Positions 30,073 to 38,310 of a stretch of DNA of 64,000 nt are shown in pieces. A program made the translations under genes and the position numbers. The notes below the pieces were generated by a model that saw nothing but the letters and a program-made list of their open reading frames with translations, was not told where the DNA came from and did not search any database. Origin of the DNA: Myxococcota bacterium (lineage in GTDB: Bacteria; Myxococcota_A; Polyangia; JAAYKL01); assembly GCA_030065855.1 (NCBI GenBank), contig JASJCT010000013.1, positions 25,314 to 89,313 on the forward strand. The letters are read 5' to 3'. How positions within the stretch are numbered: position 1 is the stretch's first letter; every line of letters begins with the position of its first letter.

Positions 30073-30235
30073 TCATCGTCGTAGGGGCGGTTCGCGAACC
30101 GCCCGGGGTCACGAACCGCCCGGGGTCACGAACCGCCCGGGGTCGCGAACCGAACGGGGTCGCGAACCAGACGTATTCGCGATATTATTCGAATGATATA
30201 ATCGGGCGCATCCCGATGCGCCCCTACGACGATGA
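30073..30235. repeat. MITE-like palindromic element with perfect 17-base terminal inverted repeats
   Basis: The ends TCATCGTCGTAGGGGCG (30073-30089) and its exact inverse (30219-30235) bound a 163-base element. Next to the left end is the perfect palindrome GCGGTTCGCGAACCGC (30087-30102). Next to the right end is GGGCGCATC-CC-GATGCGCCC (30204-30223). Between them lies a tandem array of four 17-base units (GAACCGCCCGGGGTCAC and variants, 30096-30163). There is no transposase gene. The element fills the space between the rdgB stop and the icmF ribosome site. Confidence 0.8.
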
Positions 30236-30247
30236 TGAGGATAAACC

Positions 30248-33200
30248 GTGGGCGAAAAATATGAATTGAAAAACCAGGTCCGCGTTGTGACGGCCACCAG
30301 TCTGTTCGACGGTCACGATGCAGCTATCAATGTGATGCGACGCCTCATCCAGCTCGGAGGAGCTGAGGTGATTCATCTCGGCCACAACCGCTCTGTGGCT
30401 GAAATCGTAGCAGCTGCTATTGCGGAGGATGTCCAAGCGATCGCTGTCTCATCCTATCAGGGTGGGCACAATGAGTTTTTCAAATACATGCGGGACATGC
30501 TCGTCGAACTGGGCGCAGCGCACATCCGCATTTTCGGCGGTGGGGGCGGGGTCATCCGCCCGGATGAAATAAAAGACCTGGAAGCATATGGCATTGAACG
30601 CATCTACGATCCAGAACACGGTCGCACCATGGGGCTAACCGGGATCATCGATGATCTCTTAGCCCGCAGTGACTTTCCAACCGTGAGTACCACTGCGTCC
30701 CAAGACACTGCCACGGCGCTCCCCCCTGTGCCGGACCCGGCTGCTGTCAGCACCGCAGATGTGACGCTTGTGGCACGGCTGATAACCCTGGCAGCTACTG
30801 CTGGCGAAGCCTGGCAAGGCGTGGCAAGTGCCATCTACGAGAAAGCCAAGGCCAGCACCGCCCCGATCGTCGGGATCACTGGTACGGGTGGCAGTGGCAA
30901 GAGCTCCTTGCTGGACGAACTCGTCCGGCGATTCAGAAACGACAACCCAGATAAATGCGCGGCCATCCTTTCGGCAGATCCATCAAAACGCCGCACAGGC
31001 GGGGCATTGCTCGGGGATCGCATCCGCATGAACGCCATTGACGGGCCAAACGTCTATATGCGATCCCTAGCAACCCGAGGCTCCAGAACAGAACTCCCCT
31101 CGGCCATCACCGATGCCATCCAAGTCGTTCGGGCCGCTGGATACGATATTGTCTTTGTCGAAACATCGGGTATCGGTCAAGGTGACACAGAAATTGTCGA
31201 CATTGCAGATCTGGCCATTTACGTCATGACAGCCGAGTTTGGTGCGCCTACCCAACTGGAAAAAATCGACATGATCGACTACGCCGATCTCATTGCCATC
31301 AACAAATTCGAGCGCAAGGGCGCGCTGGACGCATTACGGGACGTCAGGCGGCAATTTCGACGATCTCGCAATGCATTTGATACCTCACTGGAAGCGCTGC
31401 CGGTCTACGGCACCATCGCGTCTAAATTCAACGACGAAGGTGTCAACGGCCTCTATGAAGGCCTCGTTGAGTTACTCGCCTCAAGGTGCAAGGCAGCGTT
31501 TCAATGTCAAATTCCTAAAAAAAATATTGCCCGCACATCGGGTCAAAAATCCCTGATCCCAGCTGAGCGAACCCGCTATTTGGGAGAAATAGCCGATACC
31601 ATCCGGCGCTATAAAACCCAGGTACGCGAAAAAGCCCAAATCGCGCGCTCCCTGCAGCACGCTGTTGAGACCCGCGCCCTCATCGGCGGCAATATGCCAG
31701 CAATTGATGAAAAAATCACAGCATTACAATTCGAATTGGGCGACCAAACCAGCGCGTTGCTTTCCTCCTTTGAGTCGCTGCGTGAGAGGTACGGCGGCGA
31801 TGTGTTCACCTATACCGTGCGCGATAAAGTGTTCAAAGTGAACCTCACGGCTGAAACATTGGCCGGAACAAGGATACCCAAAGTCATCGTGCCGGATTTA
31901 AAAGACCACGGGAGTCAGCTCGAATATCTCATGTTGGAAAACGTTCCTGGGCGATTCCCATTTACCGCCGGCGTCTTTCCGTTCAAGCGAGAAGGCGAGG
32001 ATCCCAAGCGCCAATTTGCCGGGGAAGGCGGGCCGGTAAAAACAAATAAGCGATTCCACTACTTGACCCGCAACGATGATGCCAAGCGCCTCTCCACAGC
32101 GTTCGATTCGGTGACCTTGTACGGCCAAGACCCAGCACCGCGGCCCGATATTTTCGGCAAGGTGGGGGATTCAGGCGTGTCGATTTGCTCTCTAGAGGAT
32201 ATCAAGAAGCTGTACGCCGGATTTGACCTGTGTGCGCCGAGTACCTCAGTATCGATGACCATTAACGGGCCTGCGCCGATCATGCTGGCGTTTTTCCTGA
32301 ACATGGCCATTGACCAACAGGTCGATATGTTTACCGAAAAGAACGGCCGCGCACCTGAGATCGAGGAGTTGGAAGAGATCCGCCAGTACACCCTGAGGAC
32401 TGTTCGCGGCACTGTTCAAGCAGATATTCTCAAAGAGGACCAGGCCCAAAACACGTGCATCTTTGCCACCGAGTTTGCCCTGCGCATGATGGGGGACATC
32501 CAGGAGTACTTTATTCAGCACAACGTGCAGAACTACTATTCAGTTTCCATCTCTGGCTACCACATTGCCGAGGCCGGTGCCAATCCCATTACCCAGACCG
32601 CCCTGACCCTGTCCAATGGGTTCACCTACGTGGAATACTATTTATCCCGGGGCTTTCCAGTGGACGCGTTTGCGCCCAACCTGTCGTTTTTCTTTTCAAA
32701 CGGCATGGACGCGGAATACGCCGTAATCGGCCGGGTGGCGCGCCGCATCTGGGCCGTGGCCATGCAGGAGCGATACGGTGCTGGGGAGCGCAGTCAAAAA
32801 TTGAAATACCATATTCAAACCTCGGGCCGATCGCTCCACGCGCAGGAGATACAATTAAACGACATTCGCACCACACTTCAGGCCCTGCTCGCGTTCTACG
32901 ACAACTGCAACTCCCTGCACACCAATTCCTATGACGAAGCCATTACCACGCCGACCGAGGAATCCGTGCGCCGGGCCATGGCCATTCAGATGATTATCCT
33001 CAAGGAGTTCGGCCTCACCAAAAACGAGAACCCCTGGCAGGGATCCTATATTTTAGAAACCCTTACCGACCTGGTCGAAGAGGCGATTTTAACCGAATTT
33101 GTGCGCATATCAGAGAGGGGCGGGGTGCTAGGCGCCATGGAGACCCAGTATCAACGGGGTAAAATTCAAGACGAATCCATGCATTACGAACACTTGAAGC

Positions 33201-33508
33201 ATACGGGTGAGCTGCCGATCGTCGGAGTGAATGCATTTATCGACGAATCTGCAACAGCCCTGATTCCAGAAAAACTCGAACTCAGACGGGCAACCCCGGA
33301 GGAGAAGCAAGAACAAATTGCCAACGTAGAGGACCTTCAACAGCGCAATGCCGACCGCATCGACCAAAGCCTGAGCAAACTCAAACAAGTGGCCCTGGAC
33401 GGGGGCAATATTTTCGAGCAGATCATGGAAACCGCACGCTATGCATCCTTGGGCCAGATCACCAATGCCCTATTCGAGGTCGGTGGCCAGTATCGAAGAA
33501 ATATGTAA
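30248..33508 (+). CDS. icmF: Fused isobutyryl-CoA mutase with B12-binding and G-protein chaperone domains
   Basis: Interconverts isobutyryl-CoA and n-butyryl-CoA using adenosylcobalamin. Order of domains: B12-binding (residues ~12-145, with D21-x-H23 of the DxH motif), MeaB-like GTPase (~175-420, P-loop GTGGSGKS at 212-219), a linker, then the mutase core and C-terminal half. Two residues separate isobutyryl-CoA from methylmalonyl-CoA mutases: Phe instead of Tyr in RQFAG (F590) and Gln instead of Arg in QAQNT (Q734). Both match the isobutyryl type. The length of 1,086 residues equals that of known IcmF proteins. The start is GTG 30248 with GAGGA upstream. Its role may be in valine or branched fatty acid metabolism. 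Confidence 0.95.
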   Translation: MGEKYELKNQVRVVTATSLFDGHDAAINVMRRLIQLGGAEVIHLGHNRSVAEIVAAAIAEDVQAIAVSSYQGGHNEFFKYMRDMLVELGAAHIRIFGGGGGVIRPDEIKDLEAYGIERIYDPEHGRTMGLTGIIDDLLARSDFPTVSTTASQDTATALPPVPDPAAVSTADVTLVARLITLAATAGEAWQGVASAIYEKAKASTAPIVGITGTGGSGKSSLLDELVRRFRNDNPDKCAAILSADPSKRRTGGALLGDRIRMNAIDGPNVYMRSLATRGSRTELPSAITDAIQVVRAAGYDIVFVETSGIGQGDTEIVDIADLAIYVMTAEFGAPTQLEKIDMIDYADLIAINKFERKGALDALRDVRRQFRRSRNAFDTSLEALPVYGTIASKFNDEGVNGLYEGLVELLASRCKAAFQCQIPKKNIARTSGQKSLIPAERTRYLGEIADTIRRYKTQVREKAQIARSLQHAVETRALIGGNMPAIDEKITALQFELGDQTSALLSSFESLRERYGGDVFTYTVRDKVFKVNLTAETLAGTRIPKVIVPDLKDHGSQLEYLMLENVPGRFPFTAGVFPFKREGEDPKRQFAGEGGPVKTNKRFHYLTRNDDAKRLSTAFDSVTLYGQDPAPRPDIFGKVGDSGVSICSLEDIKKLYAGFDLCAPSTSVSMTINGPAPIMLAFFLNMAIDQQVDMFTEKNGRAPEIEELEEIRQYTLRTVRGTVQADILKEDQAQNTCIFATEFALRMMGDIQEYFIQHNVQNYYSVSISGYHIAEAGANPITQTALTLSNGFTYVEYYLSRGFPVDAFAPNLSFFFSNGMDAEYAVIGRVARRIWAVAMQERYGAGERSQKLKYHIQTSGRSLHAQEIQLNDIRTTLQALLAFYDNCNSLHTNSYDEAITTPTEESVRRAMAIQMIILKEFGLTKNENPWQGSYILETLTDLVEEAILTEFVRISERGGVLGAMETQYQRGKIQDESMHYEHLKHTGELPIVGVNAFIDESATALIPEKLELRRATPEEKQEQIANVEDLQQRNADRIDQSLSKLKQVALDGGNIFEQIMETARYASLGQITNALFEVGGQYRRNM

Positions 33509-33510
33509 TT

Positions 33511-34857
33511 TTAGAAATCCATGTGATCATTGTACCCACCGCGGTGCAGGGCTGCGGCTTGGTCATCGATTGGGATAAAGGTTCTTAAAGTGTTATTAAG
33601 CTTGGCTTCGGCCATGAAGTGCTCTATGTCTTCAACTGTTTTTATCGTATTCTTATATATATTAACCGCGCCGTCTTCTGTCATATAGTAGTCGTCCTCA
33701 ATTCGAATGCCCGTTCCCTCGCTGCCGATATACAGGCCCGGCTCGAGGGTCCACACTTGACCTACCTCCACAGGGTCGCTCGTGCTTAGATTGAGATCCT
33801 GTCCATGAACCTGCTTACCGATATAGTGGCCCACGCCGTGGATGAAGAAGTAGTCCATTGTCCGTTCCGTGCCGTTGTTATCTTCGGCGCGAAGGGGGCT
33901 CGCTCTGAAAAAGTCCTTTACCCATTGGGTCATGTTATTGATGCTTTGGACACCGGGCTCCATGGCTTCGGCCGCGCCTATTTGGGCATCCAGGACCAGT
34001 TGGTACAATTCTTTTTGACGCTCGGTAAACTTGCCGTTTGCGGGAAACGTGCGGCTGATATCTGAGCAGTATCCTTGATACCTTGCCCCCAGGTCCATCA
34101 GCAATAAATCCCCGTCTTGAATCTGTCTACCGTCACCGCTGAATTGGTAGTGTAGTTCCAATGCATTTGGACCAGATGCCACGATATGGGAAAACGCATC
34201 ATTGTCGTCTGCCCCGCCCGCGTCGTAGGCGTCGTCAATAACATCTGCTACTGCCCCTTCATACATCCCAACTAAGTCCAGCCCCAGGGCCACCTCCAGG
34301 TGGGCTGATCCGGTAATCTCAGCACCCTGTTGAATCAGTTCGGCCATTCCATCGAGGGAGATGTTCTCGATCTCCTCGCATCCAGATGTATCGTACCCAG
34401 TGCAATCTGATAGACAGGGTGCGTCTCCGGATTCGTTGTTGTAATCCAACAAATGGCAGTCTGCCACATCCCCATCACAGACCTCATCCCCGTCTATCTC
34501 ACCATTTCCACACTGGTCTGTATCTGAATCAGTATCCGTATCTGAGTCAGTATCCGTATCAGTATCTGAATCGGTATCCGTATCAGTATCTGAATCGGTG
34601 TCCGAGTCCGAATCGGTATCTACGTCTGAATCTGAATCAGCGTCGGTGTCTGTATCTGAATCTGAATCACCATCAGTATCGCTGTCGCTGTCCGAGTCGC
34701 TATCACCATCTCCGTCACTGTCAGAATCCCCATCGCCATCTGAATCACTATCTGAGGATCCAGATCCGTCCCCATCGTCCTCACTACAAGCCCCAATGCC
34801 AAGGCTGACCAACATCGCAATCACTACACTTAGCAGACTATTTTGTAGGCTTTTCAT
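33511..34857 (-). CDS. Surface lipoprotein with Ser-Asp stalk and M24-family peptidase-like domain
   Basis: ATG 34857 follows GGAGGTGA and a candidate promoter. A lipoprotein signal ends in LGIGAC. About 90 residues of Ser-Asp, Gly-Asp and Thr-Asp repeats then form an extended acidic stalk. Next comes a cysteine motif [15 protein letters not shown] like DUF4215, common in myxobacterial surface proteins. The C-terminal ~270 residues are a pita-bread M24 domain with a complete set of metal ligands: D255, D266, H344, E372 and E387, plus H340 of HGVGH. This suggests a creatinase/aminopeptidase P-type dinuclear metallopeptidase displayed outside the cell. M24 enzymes are normally cytoplasmic and unstalked, so the arrangement is unusual. 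Activity is inferred from the ligands. Confidence 0.87.
   Translation of the reverse strand: MKSLQNSLLSVVIAMLVSLGIGACSEDDGDGSGSSDSDSDGDGDSDSDGDGDSDSDSDSDTDGDSDSDTDTDADSDSDVDTDSDSDTDSDTDTDTDSDTDTDTDSDTDTDSDTDQCGNGEIDGDEVCDGDVADCHLLDYNNESGDAPCLSDCTGYDTSGCEEIENISLDGMAELIQQGAEITGSAHLEVALGLDLVGMYEGAVADVIDDAYDAGGADDNDAFSHIVASGPNALELHYQFSGDGRQIQDGDLLLMDLGARYQGYCSDISRTFPANGKFTERQKELYQLVLDAQIGAAEAMEPGVQSINNMTQWVKDFFRASPLRAEDNNGTERTMDYFFIHGVGHYIGKQVHGQDLNLSTSDPVEVGQVWTLEPGLYIGSEGTGIRIEDDYYMTEDGAVNIYKNTIKTVEDIEHFMAEAKLNNTLRTFIPIDDQAAALHRGGYNDHMDF
34516..34782 (-). repeat. Ser/Asp-coding repeat tract, copy in the M24 lipoprotein
   Basis: Tandem six-base (Ser-Asp and Thr-Asp) coding units make up the stalk of the M24 lipoprotein. 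The DNA is repetitive enough for slippage or recombination with the similar tract at 37340-37512. The opposite strand is open over this tract and yields a Ser-Glu-rich frame that is an artefact. Confidence 0.85.
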
Positions 34858-34877
34858 ACTTTTCACCTCCGTAAGCA

Positions 34878-34906
34878 AAGTTATCTGGTCTGCTCAACAA
34901 AGTCAA
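34878..34906 (-). promoter_or_regulatory. Candidate promoter for the M24 lipoprotein gene
   Basis: On the minus strand TTGACT (34901-34906), a 17-base spacer and TAACTT (34878-34883). It overlaps the longer frame start, so it favours ATG 34857 as the true start. Confidence 0.45.
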
Positions 34907-34950
34907 TTAGAACTAGGTCTTGTCTCTCTTTCTAAAAGGTAATGTTTTCA

Positions 34951-35015
34951 TCGTCCCCGCAAAGGCGGACCCAGGGTTGCTCCTTTATGGATGGCTGCTT
35001 TCCCAGGAATGACGA
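34951..35015. repeat. Degenerate ATTCCCGC-type intergenic repeat
   Basis: TCGTCCCCGCAAAGGCGGAC and, further on, TTTCCCAGGAATGACGA look like decayed outer arms of the same repeat family seen at 7148-7238. It lies between the divergent M24 lipoprotein gene and the HEARH membrane protein gene. Confidence 0.4.
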
Positions 35016-35115
35016 GGGGGTTTTGAAATTGCCACTGGATCTATGCATATGAAAATGCAATAATAATGTACGTTTGAATTGAACAATAACAAATGACGCC
35101 TTCTGACTACTCGCA

Positions 35116-37110
35116 ATGAATGATCTTCGCCGATGCGAACGCTCATTGCCCCCTATCGTTGGGATCTTGCCCACAACAATCTTTTTTTTACTGAGTGCAT
35201 TGGCCAGACCCGAGTGGCACGGTATTGAGAAAGGAATGTGGGGATATCTCCTACTTTCCACCTCAATGGGCCTACCTCTCGTGCCCCTGGTATCCCACGG
35301 CCCAGCCAAGGGATGGCAGATGGGGCTGTCGCTGATCCTGATGGCCATAGGATCCGTAATGCTCTGCCTCCATGGGGGCATCAGCGATTTGATGTCAGTG
35401 GACCTGGATGCCGGAGATCTACTGGGCAAGGAGGCGCTCAACGCTATGCTCGGCATCTTTTTAAGCGTGATCGCCATCCCGATTTGCCTATTTTTAATCT
35501 GTATAAAACCACCAGCCTCTCTAGCACTGTACATTCTGTTTCCCGCGCTCTTGGGAGCTGGGAGCCAAGTGCTGTTTTTTGGCTGGATCCGCGTCTTGGG
35601 CAGCGCCAGTGGTATTGACTTGTGGGTGTGGCCGCGCACTGCCATCCACTTTGCGACCGGATTTACAGCCGGCATGTTGACGGGCGCGTTTGCACTCTAT
35701 CGCCCGCGACTCGATTGGACAGCTTTTGCCGGCGTTTCCGAATTTGTGGGCAGGTATTTGCCCCGGCCGATACACCTCAGCATCTTCATGAGCACCAGCC
35801 TGGCCCTTATCGGTGCATGGCGCATTGCAGTCGAGCGCAGGGACACAGTCCGGTTTATTGAGGTGCGTTTGGATGATTATTTCCTGTCCCTATCAAATCT
35901 CAGACGCGCGCAGATGGAAGACCTGGCCTATCCCGAATTGACAGATGACCTCAATCGGGCAAGGCGCGCGTTGATCGGTGCGGCAGCATTTGATCCAGGG
36001 CTCGTAAAGCGCCTGGGTCCATTGATCCACCAGATAGAACGAATCGATCCAACCGGGGAAAGCGCAACAGATTTTAAAAACGCCACACTGTCGCTAAATC
36101 GCCACCTTCTCTCATTGGGAGAGCCTTATTTTTTGGAGCCACATATCATCAGGCAGGGAACGGCCATGTATCGGATCCTGCTTCGCTATCGGGTTTCTAC
36201 TCGCACGCGCTGTCGGGTTGCAAACAGTGGTTCGGTCCCGATTCTAAGGCTCAGAAGAATGGACAATATCCTCATCGATACGCCCTATGTCGGCCTGTCC
36301 TACCCTGGGATTGGAACGGTTCTCATGGATCACATCGAGGACGATGCGCTGCGGTCCTATGGCCCCCTATTCAGTCCAGCAGCAAAGAATAAACATCCAG
36401 AGGACGGCAGATTTACAGCCACCCGCCAGCTGATGCGGGCAGATCGACGGGCAGCGCTCATCAGTGCGATGCAACGCCGGGGCCTTGAAGACACGGCCGC
36501 GCTCGAGCGCCTTGCATCCATGGCGCAACGTTGGTCCCAAGTGGTGGATATTTCAGGTGCCCGGACTGAAATGGATCTACCTACCCGCTCGGTATACGAT
36601 GCACTCTGTGATATTCTCGCGCGGCAAACCGAACTACATGAGGCACGGCATGCAACTGACGGCGAGTGGACCCATACCATTGAAGCAGTAAACGAACTGT
36701 CTCCGGGCACGCTCGGCCCCTCAGCCAGTGCGGAAATTCGATCAATGCTCACCGAAATCGTTGACGGCGATCTCGGTCCTGGGTTCGCACTTTCCAATCT
36801 GATGGAACTCATCGCTGGCAAAGACGCGAGATCCAACGCCTATTTTTTTGCCACAGCAGTCATCCTGGAGCACCTGTGGGGACAAAAAATCAGGCGTCCA
36901 GATATTGTCGAAAAGGACACGGCAAACGGCACTGCTCCTGCGTTTGCGCCAATATCTCGCAAGTATCCGGGTTGGTTGTCCTACTCCAGAATACACGGCG
37001 CGTATGCAGATCTCCGTGCAATGGCACCAGAAGCGTTGCGCGCCCAGGCCCGTTTTGTGTTTGAAACGCTTTTTAATGAAGATTATCAGCCCATAACGCG
37101 GTATCGGTAG
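35116..37110 (+). CDS. Polytopic membrane protein with HEARH zinc-peptidase-like motif
   Basis: The N-terminal ~240 residues contain about six hydrophobic segments (for example IVGILPTTIFFLLSAL, MGLSLILMAIGSVMLCL, AMLGIFLSVIAIPICLFLIC, HLSIFMSTSLALIGAW). The remaining ~420 residues are soluble and mostly helical. At residues 508-512 stands HEARH, an HExxH motif (H508, E509, H512), followed by helices containing ASAEIRSMLTEI and then LSNLMELI. Acidic residues in AEIRSMLTE could supply the third zinc ligand. I do not recognise a family. A membrane-anchored zinc metallopeptidase is a reasonable hypothesis, but the HExxH is the only direct support. It diverges from the M24 lipoprotein gene and precedes the stalked UGA-containing lipoprotein gene. 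Confidence 0.7.
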   Translation: MNDLRRCERSLPPIVGILPTTIFFLLSALARPEWHGIEKGMWGYLLLSTSMGLPLVPLVSHGPAKGWQMGLSLILMAIGSVMLCLHGGISDLMSVDLDAGDLLGKEALNAMLGIFLSVIAIPICLFLICIKPPASLALYILFPALLGAGSQVLFFGWIRVLGSASGIDLWVWPRTAIHFATGFTAGMLTGAFALYRPRLDWTAFAGVSEFVGRYLPRPIHLSIFMSTSLALIGAWRIAVERRDTVRFIEVRLDDYFLSLSNLRRAQMEDLAYPELTDDLNRARRALIGAAAFDPGLVKRLGPLIHQIERIDPTGESATDFKNATLSLNRHLLSLGEPYFLEPHIIRQGTAMYRILLRYRVSTRTRCRVANSGSVPILRLRRMDNILIDTPYVGLSYPGIGTVLMDHIEDDALRSYGPLFSPAAKNKHPEDGRFTATRQLMRADRRAALISAMQRRGLEDTAALERLASMAQRWSQVVDISGARTEMDLPTRSVYDALCDILARQTELHEARHATDGEWTHTIEAVNELSPGTLGPSASAEIRSMLTEIVDGDLGPGFALSNLMELIAGKDARSNAYFFATAVILEHLWGQKIRRPDIVEKDTANGTAPAFAPISRKYPGWLSYSRIHGAYADLRAMAPEALRAQARFVFETLFNEDYQPITRYR

Positions 37111-37162
37111 CGTGCAATCCCTGTTGGATTTCGAAATTATACAGCCGATAGCCAGCACTTCG

Positions 37163-37191
37163 TTGCAGTCGACGCGGGGTCTTGTTATAAT
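37163..37191 (+). promoter_or_regulatory. Strong promoter for the UGA-containing lipoprotein gene
   Basis: TTGCAG (37163-37168), exactly 17 bases, then a perfect TATAAT (37186-37191). It predicts a ~30-base leader before ATG 37229. The intact promoter argues against a decayed gene. Confidence 0.6.
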
Positions 37192-37228
37192 TTGGCGTGA
37201 AACGAGTTAGGCCAGAAAGTAGATCTTA

Positions 37229-38137
37229 ATGATATTAATGAGAACGTATAGAATTGTCATACTTTTGCATTTTCTTCTTCTATTTTGGGCCTGTTCGGAG
37301 AACGAGGACTCACAACCCGACGATGGGAACCCCTCGACAAGTGATTCAGATACTGACTCGGATAGCGACTCTGATGCTGACTCTGACTCCGATTCAGATG
37401 CTGATTCCGATTCAGATTCCGATTCAGATTCCGATTCAGATTCCGATTCAGATTCCGACGCTGATTCGGACTCGGACAGTGACTCCAGCACCGACCTAGA
37501 TACAGACACAGAGACAGACGAGGAAGATTCAGATACGGTGATTGATACGGATTCATCCATGGACTCTGAGACCGATACAGACACAGAAACTGAAACTGTT
37601 GAGACCGCTTGCGAGGGCAATTATCCACCTGGCCCGTATGCGTGGGATATCACCCATCCAGTACCGGCTGTTAAGTTTCCAGCGATTTATGGTTCTGGAG
37701 GTGCTGAAACCGAGCTCGATATGTGCGATGTGTATGCGGACCGCAAGAACACCATATCACTGGTATTTGCTTTGGCCACGCCTGGGTGACCGGGGTGTGA
37801 AGTGCAACTTTTGCAGTTGGCAAATGCGTATGACCAAATAAAGGGATTTAGAAGCGAGCTCGTGGGATACTACTTCCCAGATATAGATAGCGGTACAACC
37901 CTTTCCCCTGCTATGGCTAGCGCCAAGTTCGACGAATACAACTGGGTCTATGGCTGGCGCGCCCAAGATACACCAGAACAAACCATCTGGCTCGGTGGAT
38001 GTCCAGACTGCCTATTCCAAGAATTGGGCCTTTATTTTGTCATGGAAACCAGGCGCATGAGAGTGACCAAGATAACGCGGTTGGGCACGGATGACATCCT
38101 TGCAGAGATCGAGCGCATTGATTCAGAAACGCCGTAA
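37229..38137 (+). CDS. Ser-Asp stalk lipoprotein with selenocysteine (UxxC) thioredoxin-like domain
   Basis: The frame runs from ATG 37229 to TAA 38137 with a single in-frame TGA at 37787-37789. The product has a lipoprotein signal ([14 protein letters not shown]), a Ser-Asp stalk (~residues 38-95), a Thr/Glu-rich spacer, then a domain beginning YPPGPYAWD like exported redoxins. The TGA falls in [20 protein letters not shown], just where a thioredoxin fold after its central strand carries CxxC, so reading it as selenocysteine gives the redox motif U-P-G-C. The frame does not shift after the TGA. The following 115 residues are normal coding sequence with helix and strand order expected of the fold and a second CPDC. 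A good promoter lies upstream. A nonsense mutation or sequencing error is the alternative. The substrate is unknown, and sel genes are not in the window. Confidence 0.72.
37340..37512 (+). repeat. Ser/Asp-coding repeat tract, copy in the UGA-containing lipoprotein
   Basis: Tandem six-base units (GATTCN/GACTCN types) code for Ser-Asp and Ala-Asp dipeptides, ending in Thr-Asp/Thr-Glu. The tract resembles the one in the M24 lipoprotein 3 kb away but lies on the other strand. Confidence 0.85.
37795..37814 (+). promoter_or_regulatory. Candidate SECIS hairpin after the in-frame TGA
   Basis: In RNA, bases 37799-37803 (GAAGU) can pair with 37807-37811 around the loop GCA. Below this, after a bulged U at 37798, GUG (37795-37797) pairs with UGC (37812-37814) with two wobble pairs. 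A bulged U on the 5' side and a G at the start of the loop are features of bacterial SECIS elements. The stem is weak and the loop is only ~15 bases after the UGA, at the short end. An alternative hairpin CAACU-UUUGC-AGUUG exists at 37805-37819. Confidence 0.35.
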
Positions 38138-38310
38138 GCATCAAGCAGCCAGTACCTATCCCGAAATACCTGTTTTCAATCTTATCTTGTAGCCGTGGGG
38201 TTTATCCGCACGGTGAAAAACCGAGTCATCCCCAGTCGGGTGGCGACCTGCCCAGATTGTTCTACATTTATTGTGTGGGGTACGTCTTTGGAAGGACGTG
38301 GGGATAGTGC

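Noticed and set aside
30096..30163. CRISPR-like array
   Set aside because: The 17-base units are directly adjacent without spacers and lie inside a palindromic element; no cas genes are nearby.
30248..33508. Methylmalonyl-CoA mutase
   Set aside because: The fused MeaB-like domain and the Phe/Gln pair at 590 and 734 match isobutyryl-CoA mutase.
34598..34942. Plus-strand frame coding a Ser-Glu-rich protein
   Set aside because: It is the reverse strand of the Ser-Asp stalk repeat of the M24 lipoprotein; six-base repeats stay open in several frames.
37207..37620. Minus-strand frame coding a Val-Ser/Glu-Ser repeat protein
   Set aside because: It is antisense to the second Ser-Asp stalk and has no independent start signals.
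37229..38137. Frameshifted or broken lipoprotein gene split into two frames
   Set aside because: Both parts are in the same frame and separated only by one TGA located at the redox-motif position, with an intact promoter; a frameshift is excluded and a selenocysteine codon fits better, though a point nonsense change cannot be ruled out.
38192..38215. Terminator after the UGA-containing lipoprotein gene
   Set aside because: CCGTGGGG..CCGCACGG forms a hairpin with one mismatch, but no T-run follows on either strand.
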